Source: Methanolobus vulcani (lineage in GTDB: Archaea > Halobacteriota > Methanosarcinia > Methanosarcinales > Methanosarcinaceae). From it: a stretch of 64,000 nt of DNA. Below, one piece after another: positions 27,545 to 36,111 of the stretch. The notes under the pieces were generated by a model that saw only the letters and a list, made by a program, of their open reading frames with translations, was not told the origin of the DNA and ran no database searches. The translations under genes and the position numbers were made by a program. Positions within the stretch are counted from its first letter, which is position 1; every line of letters begins with the position of its first letter. The stretch lies in assembly GCF_900100715.1 (NCBI RefSeq), contig NZ_FNCA01000011.1:37080-101079 (forward strand), read 5' to 3'.

Positions 27545-27758
27545 AATGTACACAAAAATTATTTTTCTCTTTTTTGTAATGTTTTTAAACCCACTATCAA
27601 TGATGGGTCTTCCACACCTGGAATATATATATATATTTTTATGATAATTTATCTCCCATATTATTGAGGGTCACATCGCAAATAAGGCGAAATGGTTTTT
27701 TCTGCTTACAGTATCATTTAAACATGTATTTATAGCAAAACTGACTGAAATTATATTT

Positions 27759-28538
27759 ATGTCAGTAATCACTCTTACTACTGATTTTGGCTCTCTTTAT
27801 CCTGCATCCATGAAGGGTGTCATACTCAGTATAGATCCTGATGCCACAATTGTTGACATTAGTCACTCAGTGCCTCCCATTGACATTAGGGCAGGTGCGT
27901 TTGCTCTCTATTCTGTGGTAAAACATTTCCCCTCGGGAACAATCCATATAGGTGTGATTGATCCGGGAGTAGGTAGTGACCGCAAAGCGATAATTGTCAA
28001 AGCAGGTAACCAGTGGTTTGTAGGGCCTGATAATGGTCTTTTGATCCCTCCGGCACGTCTGCTTGGAGATATTGAGGTATATGAAATAATAGAAGACGAA
28101 ATTTCGGAGCATATCTCATCAACTTTCCACGGTAGGGATATCTTTGCCCCGGCAGCTGCACATTTATCTAATGGCATGGATGTCCTGGAAATTGGCCGCA
28201 AAACAGATGATTATGTGGACATGGATTTTTCAGGTTATACAATAGAAAAGCAGTTCATCGAAGCAACTGTTGTTTACGTGGATGATTTTGGGAACATAAT
28301 TACCAATATCCCAGGTGAGAAGATACTGGATGAGATAGAAATAGGTACTGTTCTTTCCGTATCCGGCAGGCAAATGCCTTTCCTGAATACTTATAGCGGA
28401 GTTTCAAAATGGGGATTGGTCGCATTAGTAGGAAGTCATGGATTCTTTGAGATAGCAGTGAATCAGAGCAGTGCTTCACGTCTGCTTCATATGACTAATG
28501 GAAATAGTATAAGGATAGGAATTATTGGCAAGACTTAA
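27759..28538 (+). CDS. S-adenosylmethionine hydroxide adenosyltransferase (DUF62 family)
   Basis: Family enzymes hydrolyse SAM to adenosine and methionine. 259 aa, normal length. It shows LTTDFGSLYPASMKG at the N-terminus, VIDPGVGSDRK, VGPDNGLL, HGRDIFAPAAAH, and a C-terminal beta domain with DDFGNIITNI. It is isolated between thiC and a minus-strand gene. The physiological role in archaea is not clear from context. Confidence 0.88.
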   Translation: MSVITLTTDFGSLYPASMKGVILSIDPDATIVDISHSVPPIDIRAGAFALYSVVKHFPSGTIHIGVIDPGVGSDRKAIIVKAGNQWFVGPDNGLLIPPARLLGDIEVYEIIEDEISEHISSTFHGRDIFAPAAAHLSNGMDVLEIGRKTDDYVDMDFSGYTIEKQFIEATVVYVDDFGNIITNIPGEKILDEIEIGTVLSVSGRQMPFLNTYSGVSKWGLVALVGSHGFFEIAVNQSSASRLLHMTNGNSIRIGIIGKT

Positions 28539-28550
28539 CTAGCCATATTC

Positions 28551-29138
28551 TTATTTTCTCCTGATTAAGTACAAACAGCACATTGCCATTATGGCTATTA
28601 TTGCACTGTTCTGACCGGTTTTAGGACTTTCTTCATCAGTTGTGTTTTTCATATCTGTATCCTGAGCATTCAGTTTCACATCGCCAACTGTTATATCTGC
28701 ATTGGTTACTGTTATCGGGAGATCATCTCCTGCAGAGTTGGTAATTACCACATTTTTCATCTCAAGCTTGGCAATCCCGGAACTGTTCTTTGCCTGAAGT
28801 GTAATGGTAGCAAACACTCCCTTGTCAAGCATCATATCGTCTCCCATCATCACTGAATATATATTGGTGACAGTTCCAAGTTCATTATCAATTGTTCCTT
28901 TTGAGAATATTGTACTTTCCCCGCCTTGCTTGAAGAAATTACCTTCTGCTATGGACACTACTTCTATCAGTGTTGGGTCATATGCAAGTTGCATTTCAGC
29001 ACCGGAGACATTGACATCGCTTTCTATCATGATGCTGAGGGTGAATTCCTCGTTTTCTTCAACGTGTAGCTGGGATGGATTTAAGGCAACTGATATCTCT
29101 GCGTTTGCAGTTCCTGCAAGTAGCAGGATTATAAACAC
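28551..29138 (-). CDS. Cohesin-domain surface protein with C-terminal sorting-type anchor; start probably upstream at ATT
   Basis: The core is a cohesin-type beta sandwich (about residues 15-150 from the GTG at 29138; NVSGAEMQLAYDPTLIEVVS). A polar linker and a tail SPKTGQNSAII-hydrophobic-RRK (about 171-195) resemble archaeal CTERM sorting signals. From GTG 29138 the signal peptide is implausibly short (MFIILLLAGTANA). In frame upstream, ATT at 29184-29186 would give MPHIKNCSTFIAVSIFVFII..., a normal signal peptide cleaved after ANA, with GAAGGTGATC just before it. No ATG, GTG or TTG exists in that stretch of the frame. No dockerin gene is visible nearby. Confidence 0.75.
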   Translation of the reverse strand: MFIILLLAGTANAEISVALNPSQLHVEENEEFTLSIMIESDVNVSGAEMQLAYDPTLIEVVSIAEGNFFKQGGESTIFSKGTIDNELGTVTNIYSVMMGDDMMLDKGVFATITLQAKNSSGIAKLEMKNVVITNSAGDDLPITVTNADITVGDVKLNAQDTDMKNTTDEESPKTGQNSAIIAIMAMCCLYLIRRK

Positions 29139-29266
29139 AAATATAGAAACGGCTATAAATGTACTACAGTTTTTAATATGTGGAATATGATCACCTTCAA
29201 TTATTCTACATAATTATTGGTGGTTTATTATATTAAAAACATTGCAGGTTTTATTGTGAATGGATT

Positions 29267-30241
29267 TCACATCCATTCGTAGTGTCTTGCAACTTCGGTA
29301 TTAAAATTATACATGAGGCTGTTCTCTACATAACCAAAGAAAAGGCATTTCTGGCAACTACGCGCCTTCTCCCTTCGGATATTCTTTGTCCTTTCCCAGA
29401 AGTTTGTGATACCTTCATTGATATGACCTATTGGTTCACGATGGACTCTGCAGTTCTCTATACTACCATCTGCTGTGACATCAAGTATAATATCATTTGC
29501 ATGACAGGTAAAGTCGGGATTCAGGTCACGGACCATTTTAAGGTATGTATAGGAGTTTATTATCGGATAGCCTTCCCTTTTCATCTCAATTATCCTGTCA
29601 ACGGTCTGATGATACTTTGAGATATCACGAATCCCCATTCTTTCCCATGTATCATTCTTGATTCCCTGGAACTCGTACATCGGCTCGAATGAGATTTTCA
29701 CATTCAGGTCTTTTGCCATTGTGACCACTTCTTCGATATCATCCAGGTTCTTTCCACTGATGACACAGTTTAGTAAAAGAGGGTTGTCAATTTTTTCTTT
29801 TGCTTTGAGGATGCCTGGCATTATTCTATCAAGATCCACACCTCTGATGTCTTTGTAACTGGAAGTCCCATCAACAGAAACAGAAAGATAATCAAGGTTT
29901 GTGAGTTCATCTATGCGTTTTTCAAGCAAAAGTCCATTAGTTATGAGTGATGTTACCATTCCAATGCTTTTTGCGTGAGCTAGAATTTCAGGAATGTCTT
30001 TCCTGAGAAGCGGCTCTACTGTCCATGCATTATATACAAGGATTCCGAAATTTCTTGCTTCATCAAGAAGCTTGAATATCTCCTGAAGCTCCATTTCTTC
30101 GCCTTCTGTTTTCCAGTATTCGCAGAAAGAGCATTTCATGTTACATCTGGAATTGATGGCATGGGACAGTACAAATGGACGTTTTCTAATATGCATTTGC
30201 CAGACAGCTTTTGCAGCAATGAATGGTGAGTATTTGGCCAT
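29267..30241 (-). CDS. Radical SAM protein with C-terminal extra cysteines
   Basis: CNMKCSFCEYW (residues 33-43) is the CX3CX2C cluster site that reduces SAM. The TIM-barrel motifs SLITNGLLL and LSVSVDGTSSY follow. Later cysteines (FTCHAND, ENCRVH, SCQKCLFF) suggest an auxiliary SPASM-like iron-sulfur site. Substrate is unknown. The closest general types are peptide-, cofactor- or lipid-modifying radical SAM enzymes. Upstream lies a divergent promoter region shared with cbiM. Confidence 0.8.
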   Translation of the reverse strand: MAKYSPFIAAKAVWQMHIRKRPFVLSHAINSRCNMKCSFCEYWKTEGEEMELQEIFKLLDEARNFGILVYNAWTVEPLLRKDIPEILAHAKSIGMVTSLITNGLLLEKRIDELTNLDYLSVSVDGTSSYKDIRGVDLDRIMPGILKAKEKIDNPLLLNCVISGKNLDDIEEVVTMAKDLNVKISFEPMYEFQGIKNDTWERMGIRDISKYHQTVDRIIEMKREGYPIINSYTYLKMVRDLNPDFTCHANDIILDVTADGSIENCRVHREPIGHINEGITNFWERTKNIRREKARSCQKCLFFGYVENSLMYNFNTEVARHYEWM

Positions 30242-30433
30242 GTGTTTTCATCCGTTTTTATAGTTCTATCACTTTCTGCATTATATATCTTGGTTCTGAT
30301 AGCTTTAGTTTAGGTAATACGAATATTCATGATGTTAGTTCATTAAGTATATATAGTTCCTAGTACGTATCCACAAGTGTTACAAAAAACGATAAATTTC
30401 ATATCCATGCCTATAACTTAATGAGGATTTAAA

Positions 30434-31084
30434 ATGCATATTCCGGATTCCTTTATACCAATGGGTCAGGCAATCGTCTACTGGGTGATTGCTCTACCTT
30501 TCATATTTATGTCCATAAAATGGGCTAGAAAAGAACTTGATGACATGAAAGTACCAATTCTTGCAGCACTTGCAGCTGGTATATTCGCGATACAGGCATT
30601 GAACATTCCAATTGGAATGGGGACCAGTGGTCACATGGTCGGTGCCGTCCTTGTTTCCATAATATTCGGCAGCCCTATGGCAGGTGTTCTTGTACTTACA
30701 CTTGTGCTTCTGGTTCAGGGTTTTGTCTTTGGTGATGGCGGTATAACAACAATGGGTGCAAACATTCTTAACATGGGTGTCATATCCGGTTTCACAGGAT
30801 ATTACCTGTTTGTTGTACTGAAGAATAAGACTGGTATCAAAGCAGCTTCATTCGTAGGAGCTTGGATCGGTCTTCTGATTTCTGCTCTTGCCTGTGCAGT
30901 TGAAATGTCAATTGCAGGTACATTCCCTCTAGTGGCAGGGCTTGCAACAATGGGTCTTTACCATTTGATAATCGGCTTTATCGGTGAAGGTCTTATCACA
31001 GCAATTGTGATCACTGCAATTGAAAAATCAAGACCTGACCTGCTTGATTCATCGGTTACAAATGTAAAAGGTGTGAGGGCATGA
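30434..31084 (+). CDS. cbiM: Cobalt/nickel ECF transporter substrate-binding membrane protein CbiM
   Basis: S-component of a Co2+/Ni2+ importer. The N-terminus MHIPDSFIP supplies the conserved His metal ligand once the initiator Met is removed, and there are about six membrane helices with the GTSGHMVGAVL block. 216 aa, normal length. It overlaps the next gene by 4 bases. Methanogens need Ni for F430 and Co for corrinoids, so either metal is possible. TATATATAG near 30347-30355 is a candidate TATA box. Confidence 0.9.
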   Translation: MHIPDSFIPMGQAIVYWVIALPFIFMSIKWARKELDDMKVPILAALAAGIFAIQALNIPIGMGTSGHMVGAVLVSIIFGSPMAGVLVLTLVLLVQGFVFGDGGITTMGANILNMGVISGFTGYYLFVVLKNKTGIKAASFVGAWIGLLISALACAVEMSIAGTFPLVAGLATMGLYHLIIGFIGEGLITAIVITAIEKSRPDLLDSSVTNVKGVRA

Positions 31085-31395
31085 GTGTGGCTGCAAGTTC
31101 CAATATGAATATGAAATTCCTTTATGCAGGAATTGCTATCGCTTTGTTGATAGCCATTGCTGCTCCTTTCCTGGCCTCTCCTGATCCTGATGGTCTTGAA
31201 AGTGCAGCAGGAAGTATTGTGGAAGAATCAAAATTAGCTGGAATGGAAGTATCAGCTCCTTTTGTAGAGTCTCCAATGGCGGATTATGCAATTGAGGGAC
31301 AGGGCAAGATGGGTGAGGTAGTTGCAGTTGTTGCAGGTACAATACTTGTTCTTGGTATCAGTTTTGTATTAGGAAAAGCAGCGAAAAAGAAATAA
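31081..31395 (+). CDS. PDGLE-domain (CbiN-like) transporter subunit
   Basis: A 104-aa protein with two membrane helices (about 12-32 and 78-98) and the SPDPDGLESAAG motif that defines the PDGLE domain, plus PFVESPMADYAIEG. PDGLE proteins replace CbiN beside CbiM in many Co/Ni transporters. It is coupled to cbiM by a 4-base overlap. The T-rich stretch after the stop probably ends transcription. Confidence 0.88.
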   Translation: MSVAASSNMNMKFLYAGIAIALLIAIAAPFLASPDPDGLESAAGSIVEESKLAGMEVSAPFVESPMADYAIEGQGKMGEVVAVVAGTILVLGISFVLGKAAKKK

Positions 31396-31424
31396 TTCTT
31401 TTCCTCTCTTTTTTATTTTTGTTT

Positions 31425-32231
31425 TCAGGCTGCAAAAGCTATAATTATTGTTCCTATGGTGATTATCGAAAACAATATGTCACTAGTTTTTATCCTGTTC
31501 TTGTGAACATATACTTTATTGGCACTGGAATATCCTCTGCATAGCATGCTGATATAGGTTCTTTCGCCCTGTTCGTATGAACGAATGAACAATGAACTGA
31601 TGGTATATGCTACCTGCTCTAGAATCCATCTGTGTGGCACATCCTTATTCCATAGATAGAAAAGGCGTGTTTTCTGCGCGACCCTTATGCGTTTTAGAAT
31701 TATCCAGAATACGAAAAGGTACCTGACCATCATTGACAGGATGAGTGTGAATTCTGCTGGCATTCCAAGTCGTCTTGCGGAACTAACCATGTCATTCATC
31801 TTCATTGTAGATGATATGAGGACAATAGCCGTGATGCAGACTATGTATTTGGCAAGGAGTATGAGGCCAAACGTTATGCCTTCATAGGTCATAGTTATTC
31901 CAAGTGGCAGTCCAACCGGATATGCCGTGAATGTTTCAATAAAAGGTTGTCTTATAAATGGCTGTATAAGAACAATAGCAAGTCCGAACGGCAATATCGA
32001 GAGAAATCTCATAAGGGTGTAGAGTGGGTTGAGTCTTGCAATTGCCATCAGGAGTATAAGATAAAATTCCAGTATTGCAAGTTTTGTGAAATTGGCTTCA
32101 TCCATGCGTGGAAGACTGACCGCAAAAATGATTATTGCAAGCAGTGCAAGTATCTTCGCTCTTCCATCAAGCCTGTGGACCGGGCTGTCCTTATATGCTT
32201 CCCTTTCAATATCAGTGAGTGTGATCTTCAT
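31425..32231 (-). CDS. cbiQ: ECF transporter transmembrane T-component CbiQ
   Basis: A 268-aa membrane protein with several hydrophobic segments, an early DGRAKIL motif, and the cytoplasmic ARRLGMP and RSYEQGERTYISMLCRGY coupling motifs of CbiQ that contact the ATPase. It lies 11 bases after cbiO on the minus strand and is convergent with cbiM-PDGLE, so the transporter is made from two transcription units. Confidence 0.9.
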   Translation of the reverse strand: MKITLTDIEREAYKDSPVHRLDGRAKILALLAIIIFAVSLPRMDEANFTKLAILEFYLILLMAIARLNPLYTLMRFLSILPFGLAIVLIQPFIRQPFIETFTAYPVGLPLGITMTYEGITFGLILLAKYIVCITAIVLISSTMKMNDMVSSARRLGMPAEFTLILSMMVRYLFVFWIILKRIRVAQKTRLFYLWNKDVPHRWILEQVAYTISSLFIRSYEQGERTYISMLCRGYSSANKVYVHKNRIKTSDILFSIITIGTIIIAFAA

Positions 32232-32242
32232 AGGCAGACCTT

Positions 32243-33094
32243 TTATTTTTCATTGATGAGTCTGACTATCTCATCTTTTGCGTCAGGTGGTGTGATCTTT
32301 ATATCAGTATCAAATCCGGATTCCTGAAGTAACTCAAATACCTCTGCAATACGTGGCATCCTGAGGTGTGCATTTTCAAGAAGTTGATGTTTTTTAAATA
32401 TCTCTTTTGCAGTTCCTCTGGCTTCTATCCGACCATGATGCATCACATAGACCACATCTGCAAAAAGAGGTACTATGTCGACATCGTGGGTTGAAAGGAC
32501 AACAGTTATGCCGAATTTCCTGTTCATTCCATCAACAATCTTCATGATATTTTCTGCACTAAGGGGATCAAGTCCGGCGGTTGGTTCATCCAGCACAACC
32601 ACTTCAGGCTGCATTGCAATCACTCCTGCAATAGCAACAAGTTTTTTCTGCCCTCCGCTTAGGTGATGTGGGGAACGTTCCTCAAAACCGGAAAGGTTTA
32701 CCAGTTCCAGGGCTTTTTTTACCCTCCTCTCTACCTCTTCTTCATCAAGACCCATGTTTATGGGTCCAAAAGCAACATCCTGCTCAATTGTGGGTGCAAG
32801 TATCTGGTCGTCAGGGTTCTGGAACACAATACCGACGGTCTGGCGTACAGTTCTGATATTCTTCTTTGAAATGGGCTCACCTTTTACAAGAACTTCTCCG
32901 GATGCAGGTTTTAAGATGCCGTTAAGATGTCTGAAAAGAGTAGATTTGCCAGCTCCGTTTGCTCCCAGAATTGCTATCTTTTCTCCTGGATAAAGGTCAA
33001 GATCGATATTATCAAGAGCCTTTGTCTTGCTACTTGTGTAAAAATAGGATACTCCTTTTAATTGAACGATAGGTTTTTGGGTCATTATAGTCAC
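32243..33094 (-). CDS. cbiO: ECF transporter ATPase CbiO
   Basis: ABC ATPase energising the Co/Ni importer. Walker A GANGAGKS (44-51), Q-loop VFQNPDDQ, signature LSGGQKK, Walker B VVLDEPTAGLD, switch STHDVD. 283 aa. The C-terminal part is typical of CbiO. Either of two Met codons at residues 1 and 4 could start it. Confidence 0.92.
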   Translation of the reverse strand: MTIMTQKPIVQLKGVSYFYTSSKTKALDNIDLDLYPGEKIAILGANGAGKSTLFRHLNGILKPASGEVLVKGEPISKKNIRTVRQTVGIVFQNPDDQILAPTIEQDVAFGPINMGLDEEEVERRVKKALELVNLSGFEERSPHHLSGGQKKLVAIAGVIAMQPEVVVLDEPTAGLDPLSAENIMKIVDGMNRKFGITVVLSTHDVDIVPLFADVVYVMHHGRIEARGTAKEIFKKHQLLENAHLRMPRIAEVFELLQESGFDTDIKITPPDAKDEIVRLINEK

Positions 33095-33317
33095 GCTGAT
33101 TTACAACCGGCCAAAAAGCCTGTTTTTGACAGGGCGCTTTTTCATTCTACATAAGAATCCTGTTATAAATACTTGTTTGGTGTTACCAAATGGAATTATT
33201 TTTTGATTCCAGTTATTTTAATATGAATTTGTTTTGGAGTTTTGTCTTTTTATCCGAAGGCAAGAATTATTAGAATGATACCAATCTATATCTACTAACA
33301 GAACAAACATAGTATCG
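33095..33317. promoter_or_regulatory. cbiO/ABC1 kinase divergent promoter with palindrome
   Basis: TTTGGT-gtt-ACCAAA (33176-33190) lies just upstream, in the minus-strand sense, of TATTTATAAC (33162-33171), a TATA box candidate for cbiO. It is well placed for a metal-responsive operator. An unrelated GCCTGT/ACAGG hairpin lies at about 33118-33134. Confidence 0.45.
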
Positions 33318-34949
33318 ATGTTCAGGAAAATCCGCAGATACATTACTATCTTCAGGGTATTCTCAAAATACAACCTTTTCAGCCTCATTTACAGTGAGGT
33401 CAACCAATACTATGTTTCCAATAGGAGAAATCCCTGTGTACTGGATTCTAAGAACCGGGAAAATGCTGTAAAACTCAGGAAAGCCATGGAGGAACTCGGT
33501 CCGACTTTTATAAAACTTGGACAGATACTGAGTAAGAGGCCTGATATTGTTCCTCCTATCTACATCGAAGAACTTGGGAATCTTCAGGATAATGTCAACC
33601 CACTTGAATTTGATAAGATGAAAGTTGCCTTTGAGGGTTTTAGTTGCAGTATTGGAGATGCGGAAATTGAAGAAAGTCTTGAAAATTCGGGTTTTGATGT
33701 ACTGAGTATTTTTGATGAATTTAATACTGACCCCCTTGCATGTGCTTCCATTGCCCAGGTGTATGAAGCAAAACTGGATGGGAAAAAGGTAGCTGTAAAA
33801 ATTACAAGGCCCAACCTGATTGATACTATTAACCTTGATCTTGCAATATTAAATGACATAAAACCTCTTATTATAAGAGTTATAGGTCTTGGGAATAATT
33901 TTGATATTGATTCTTTTCTTTACGAATTCAGAGAACTTCTTAACCGCGAGCTTGACCTGAGTAATGAGGCCAGGAATATCAGACGTTTTGAAGAGAACTT
34001 TGCAGATGTAAAAGAGGTAAATGTTCCTCATATTTATGATGACTTTTCTAATGAGAATGTCCTTGTCATGGATTATATGGAAGGAGTCACCATCAGGAAA
34101 CTTTCAGGTGTCACACCTGAAAAGAAAAAATGGTATGCAGATATTATCAGTAAGAGCTACCTGAAGCAAGTCTATCTTGATGGTTTTTACCATGCAGATC
34201 CTCATAGTTCCAACATTATATTGCAGGAAGATGGTATTGCATACATTGATTTCGGAGCAGTTGGTACAATTGATGATGAACTGCGTCGTAACATGTTGAA
34301 TCTTTTTTACGGGATCTATAAGAAGAGACTTGATGTTGTTTTTGACTCCTTTATGAAGATCACGGGGATAAATAAGGAAGATATCAACGTACGTCGCTTT
34401 AAGCTTGATCTTGATGACATAATCTCAAAGCAAAATTATTCATCCGGGGAGCGCCAGAGCGATAACTATGCTACACTTGCCTTAAAATATGATCTTTCTC
34501 TCCCAAGTGAATTCTCAACCCTTGAAAGAGCATTGATATTAATTGAAGCAAACTGTCTTGAACTTGATCCAAAATTCAACCTTCTGGAAAATGCAAAACC
34601 TGTAATTACAAAAGTTTTGGTGAAGCGATATTCACCATTTGAGGCTTTCGAGTACCTGCAGCTTGAAGGTGACAGGTATCTGGAAATCATCAAGGAACTT
34701 CCACAGGGTGTCAATGATGTTATTGAAACTATCAGAGGCTATAAGATCGAGAGGTTTGAAAAGAAAACTGATGAGATCAGGAAGTATAAGACAATTGATT
34801 CAATTTCCAAATATACATTCCTGCTTGGTATTCTTCTTGCATCTTCATACTTTGCAATAAGTGGTGAAGGCTACCTGCCATTAATGGGTATTATAGGCTT
34901 TATGAGCGCAATATTCCTTTTTGCAGTTATGTTTGTGAAGAACTCCTGA
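33318..34949 (+). CDS. ABC1/UbiB/AarF family atypical kinase
   Basis: 543 aa. It has the N-terminal KxGQ motif (FIKLGQILSKRPDIVP), the Ala-rich loop (ACASIAQVYEAKLDGKKVAVKI), FYHADPHSSNIIL and YIDFGAVG as catalytic and Mg2+-binding motifs, and two C-terminal membrane helices (about 495-540). The family is linked to quinone and isoprenoid lipid metabolism in other organisms. The role in a methanogen (methanophenazine is one guess) is not shown here. Confidence 0.87.
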   Translation: MFRKIRRYITIFRVFSKYNLFSLIYSEVNQYYVSNRRNPCVLDSKNRENAVKLRKAMEELGPTFIKLGQILSKRPDIVPPIYIEELGNLQDNVNPLEFDKMKVAFEGFSCSIGDAEIEESLENSGFDVLSIFDEFNTDPLACASIAQVYEAKLDGKKVAVKITRPNLIDTINLDLAILNDIKPLIIRVIGLGNNFDIDSFLYEFRELLNRELDLSNEARNIRRFEENFADVKEVNVPHIYDDFSNENVLVMDYMEGVTIRKLSGVTPEKKKWYADIISKSYLKQVYLDGFYHADPHSSNIILQEDGIAYIDFGAVGTIDDELRRNMLNLFYGIYKKRLDVVFDSFMKITGINKEDINVRRFKLDLDDIISKQNYSSGERQSDNYATLALKYDLSLPSEFSTLERALILIEANCLELDPKFNLLENAKPVITKVLVKRYSPFEAFEYLQLEGDRYLEIIKELPQGVNDVIETIRGYKIERFEKKTDEIRKYKTIDSISKYTFLLGILLASSYFAISGEGYLPLMGIIGFMSAIFLFAVMFVKNS

Positions 34950-35152
34950 CTTTTATTTTTTCTCATCCAGTGATTGCAAATCTTATTTATGTTTAGTTCC
35001 ATAGTAAATATTGGGAGTTAAGAGGCCATTAGTTTCTCTTAATTAAGAACTTAAAAGGATGTGAGGAAATAAATCACATAAAGGGGAACAATTTCGGGTG
35101 GTTATTTGGTGGGAAACACTATGATTTCTTTGCAACAATTCTTGGCTTTGGT

Positions 35153-35701
35153 ATGCCATATTACAATCAGGTAGCTGAAGTTCTTCCGCTTGAAACTGGT
35201 ATGTCTGTTCTGGATCTGGGATGCGGAACAGAGTCTGTTGGTATTGCAATTTCCAGGCATCTTGCAAAAGATGTGGATATTCATGGAGTTGACCTATCAG
35301 GTACTCAACTGGATTATGCAATCATAAAAGGCTTAAGATCAGGTGTCTCTCTGAATCTTTATAGGGGCTCAATGGACTTGTTGCCTTTTAGTGATGGATC
35401 ATTTGACCTTGTGGTTACATCTGTAGCATTCTGTGAGACAACATCTGAGGTGAGAAAAGGTGCCATCATGGAAGCTTCACGTGTATTAAAGGATAAAGGG
35501 TTTTTTGCTATTGTAGATTGTGCAAAACCAATTCTTGGTATGGATACTGTTATGATGCTTCCGTTCTTTATGTTCAAAGAGACAGCTGAAAGCTGGAATA
35601 ATCATTATCCTGACATCTGCCTGGAAAATAATCTGATTCTTGAAAACGAGATATATATCAAATCTTACGTAAAGTGCCAGCTTTTCAGGAAAGCTGATTA
35701 A
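35153..35701 (+). CDS. SAM-dependent methyltransferase, class I; N-terminus probably upstream
   Basis: Motif I VLDLGCGTESVGIAIS, then an acidic GVDLSG, FDLVVTSVAF and VLKDKGFFAIVDC mark a Rossmann methyltransferase. Before the Met at 35153 the frame is open back to 35033 and encodes NFGWLFGGKHYDFFATILGFG, which reads like real protein, so the gene most likely starts upstream. No ATG, GTG or TTG exists there in frame. ATA at 35069 (after GTGAGGA) or ATT at 35042 are the only candidates. A sequence error is the alternative. Substrate is unknown. Confidence 0.72.
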   Translation: MPYYNQVAEVLPLETGMSVLDLGCGTESVGIAISRHLAKDVDIHGVDLSGTQLDYAIIKGLRSGVSLNLYRGSMDLLPFSDGSFDLVVTSVAFCETTSEVRKGAIMEASRVLKDKGFFAIVDCAKPILGMDTVMMLPFFMFKETAESWNNHYPDICLENNLILENEIYIKSYVKCQLFRKAD

Positions 35702-35714
35702 AAAAAGAATGTTT

Positions 35715-35734
35715 TGTCCGCACAAAGGCGGACA
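35715..35734 (-). terminator. Terminator of the ribosomal stalk operon
   Basis: TGTCCGC (35715-35721) and GCGGACA (35728-35734) form a perfect 7-bp stem with a 6-base loop. On the minus strand it is followed by AAAACATTCTTTTTTT. It lies just past the L12 stop and may also end the convergent methyltransferase mRNA. Confidence 0.7.
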
Positions 35735-35747
35735 TGAAATATTTTGT

Positions 35748-36059
35748 TTATCCGAAGAGTGCTCCGAGACCAGCCATGCCGCTCTCTTCTGCTGCATCAT
35801 CTTCTTCTTCTTCAGCTGCTGCCTCTTCTTCTGCTGGAGCTGCTTCAGCTGCTGCTGCTGGAGCTGCTGCTGGTGCTGCTGCGACTGCTGCGGTTGCCAT
35901 TGCTTCCTCAATGTCTACGCCATCAAGAGCTGCTACAAGTGCCTTTGCACGTGCGTCATTGACGTCTACGCCTGCTGCCTGAAGTACTGCTGTTACTGCT
36001 TCTTCTGTAATGTCTTTGCCTGCTTTATAGAGTAAAAGTGCTGCATATATGTATTCCAT
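35748..36059 (-). CDS. rpl12: Ribosomal stalk protein L12 (archaeal P1)
   Basis: Archaeal P1-type L12, 103 aa: N-terminal helical dimerisation domain ([20 protein letters not shown]), Ala-rich hinge, acidic Glu-rich segment, and the C-terminal [10 protein letters not shown] that binds translation factors. The same tail ends L10 next door. The CTG/CTC-type triplet richness on the plus strand is caused by the Ala/Glu hinge. Confidence 0.96.
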   Translation of the reverse strand: MEYIYAALLLYKAGKDITEEAVTAVLQAAGVDVNDARAKALVAALDGVDIEEAMATAAVAAAPAAAPAAAAEAAPAEEEAAAEEEEDDAAEESGMAGLGALFG

Positions 36060-36111
36060 GTGAAATCACCTTTTATTTATCAATGTAAGTTATGTAGTTT
36101 GTTAATTTTGA

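Noticed and set aside
30242..30433. Possible cobalamin or nickel riboswitch before cbiM
   Set aside because: No conserved B12-box-like sequence or large folded element is visible. The stretch is AT-rich promoter DNA.
35780..35910. Triplet microsatellite (CTG/CTT-like runs)
   Set aside because: It is the coding sequence for the Ala- and Glu-rich hinge of ribosomal protein L12 on the minus strand.
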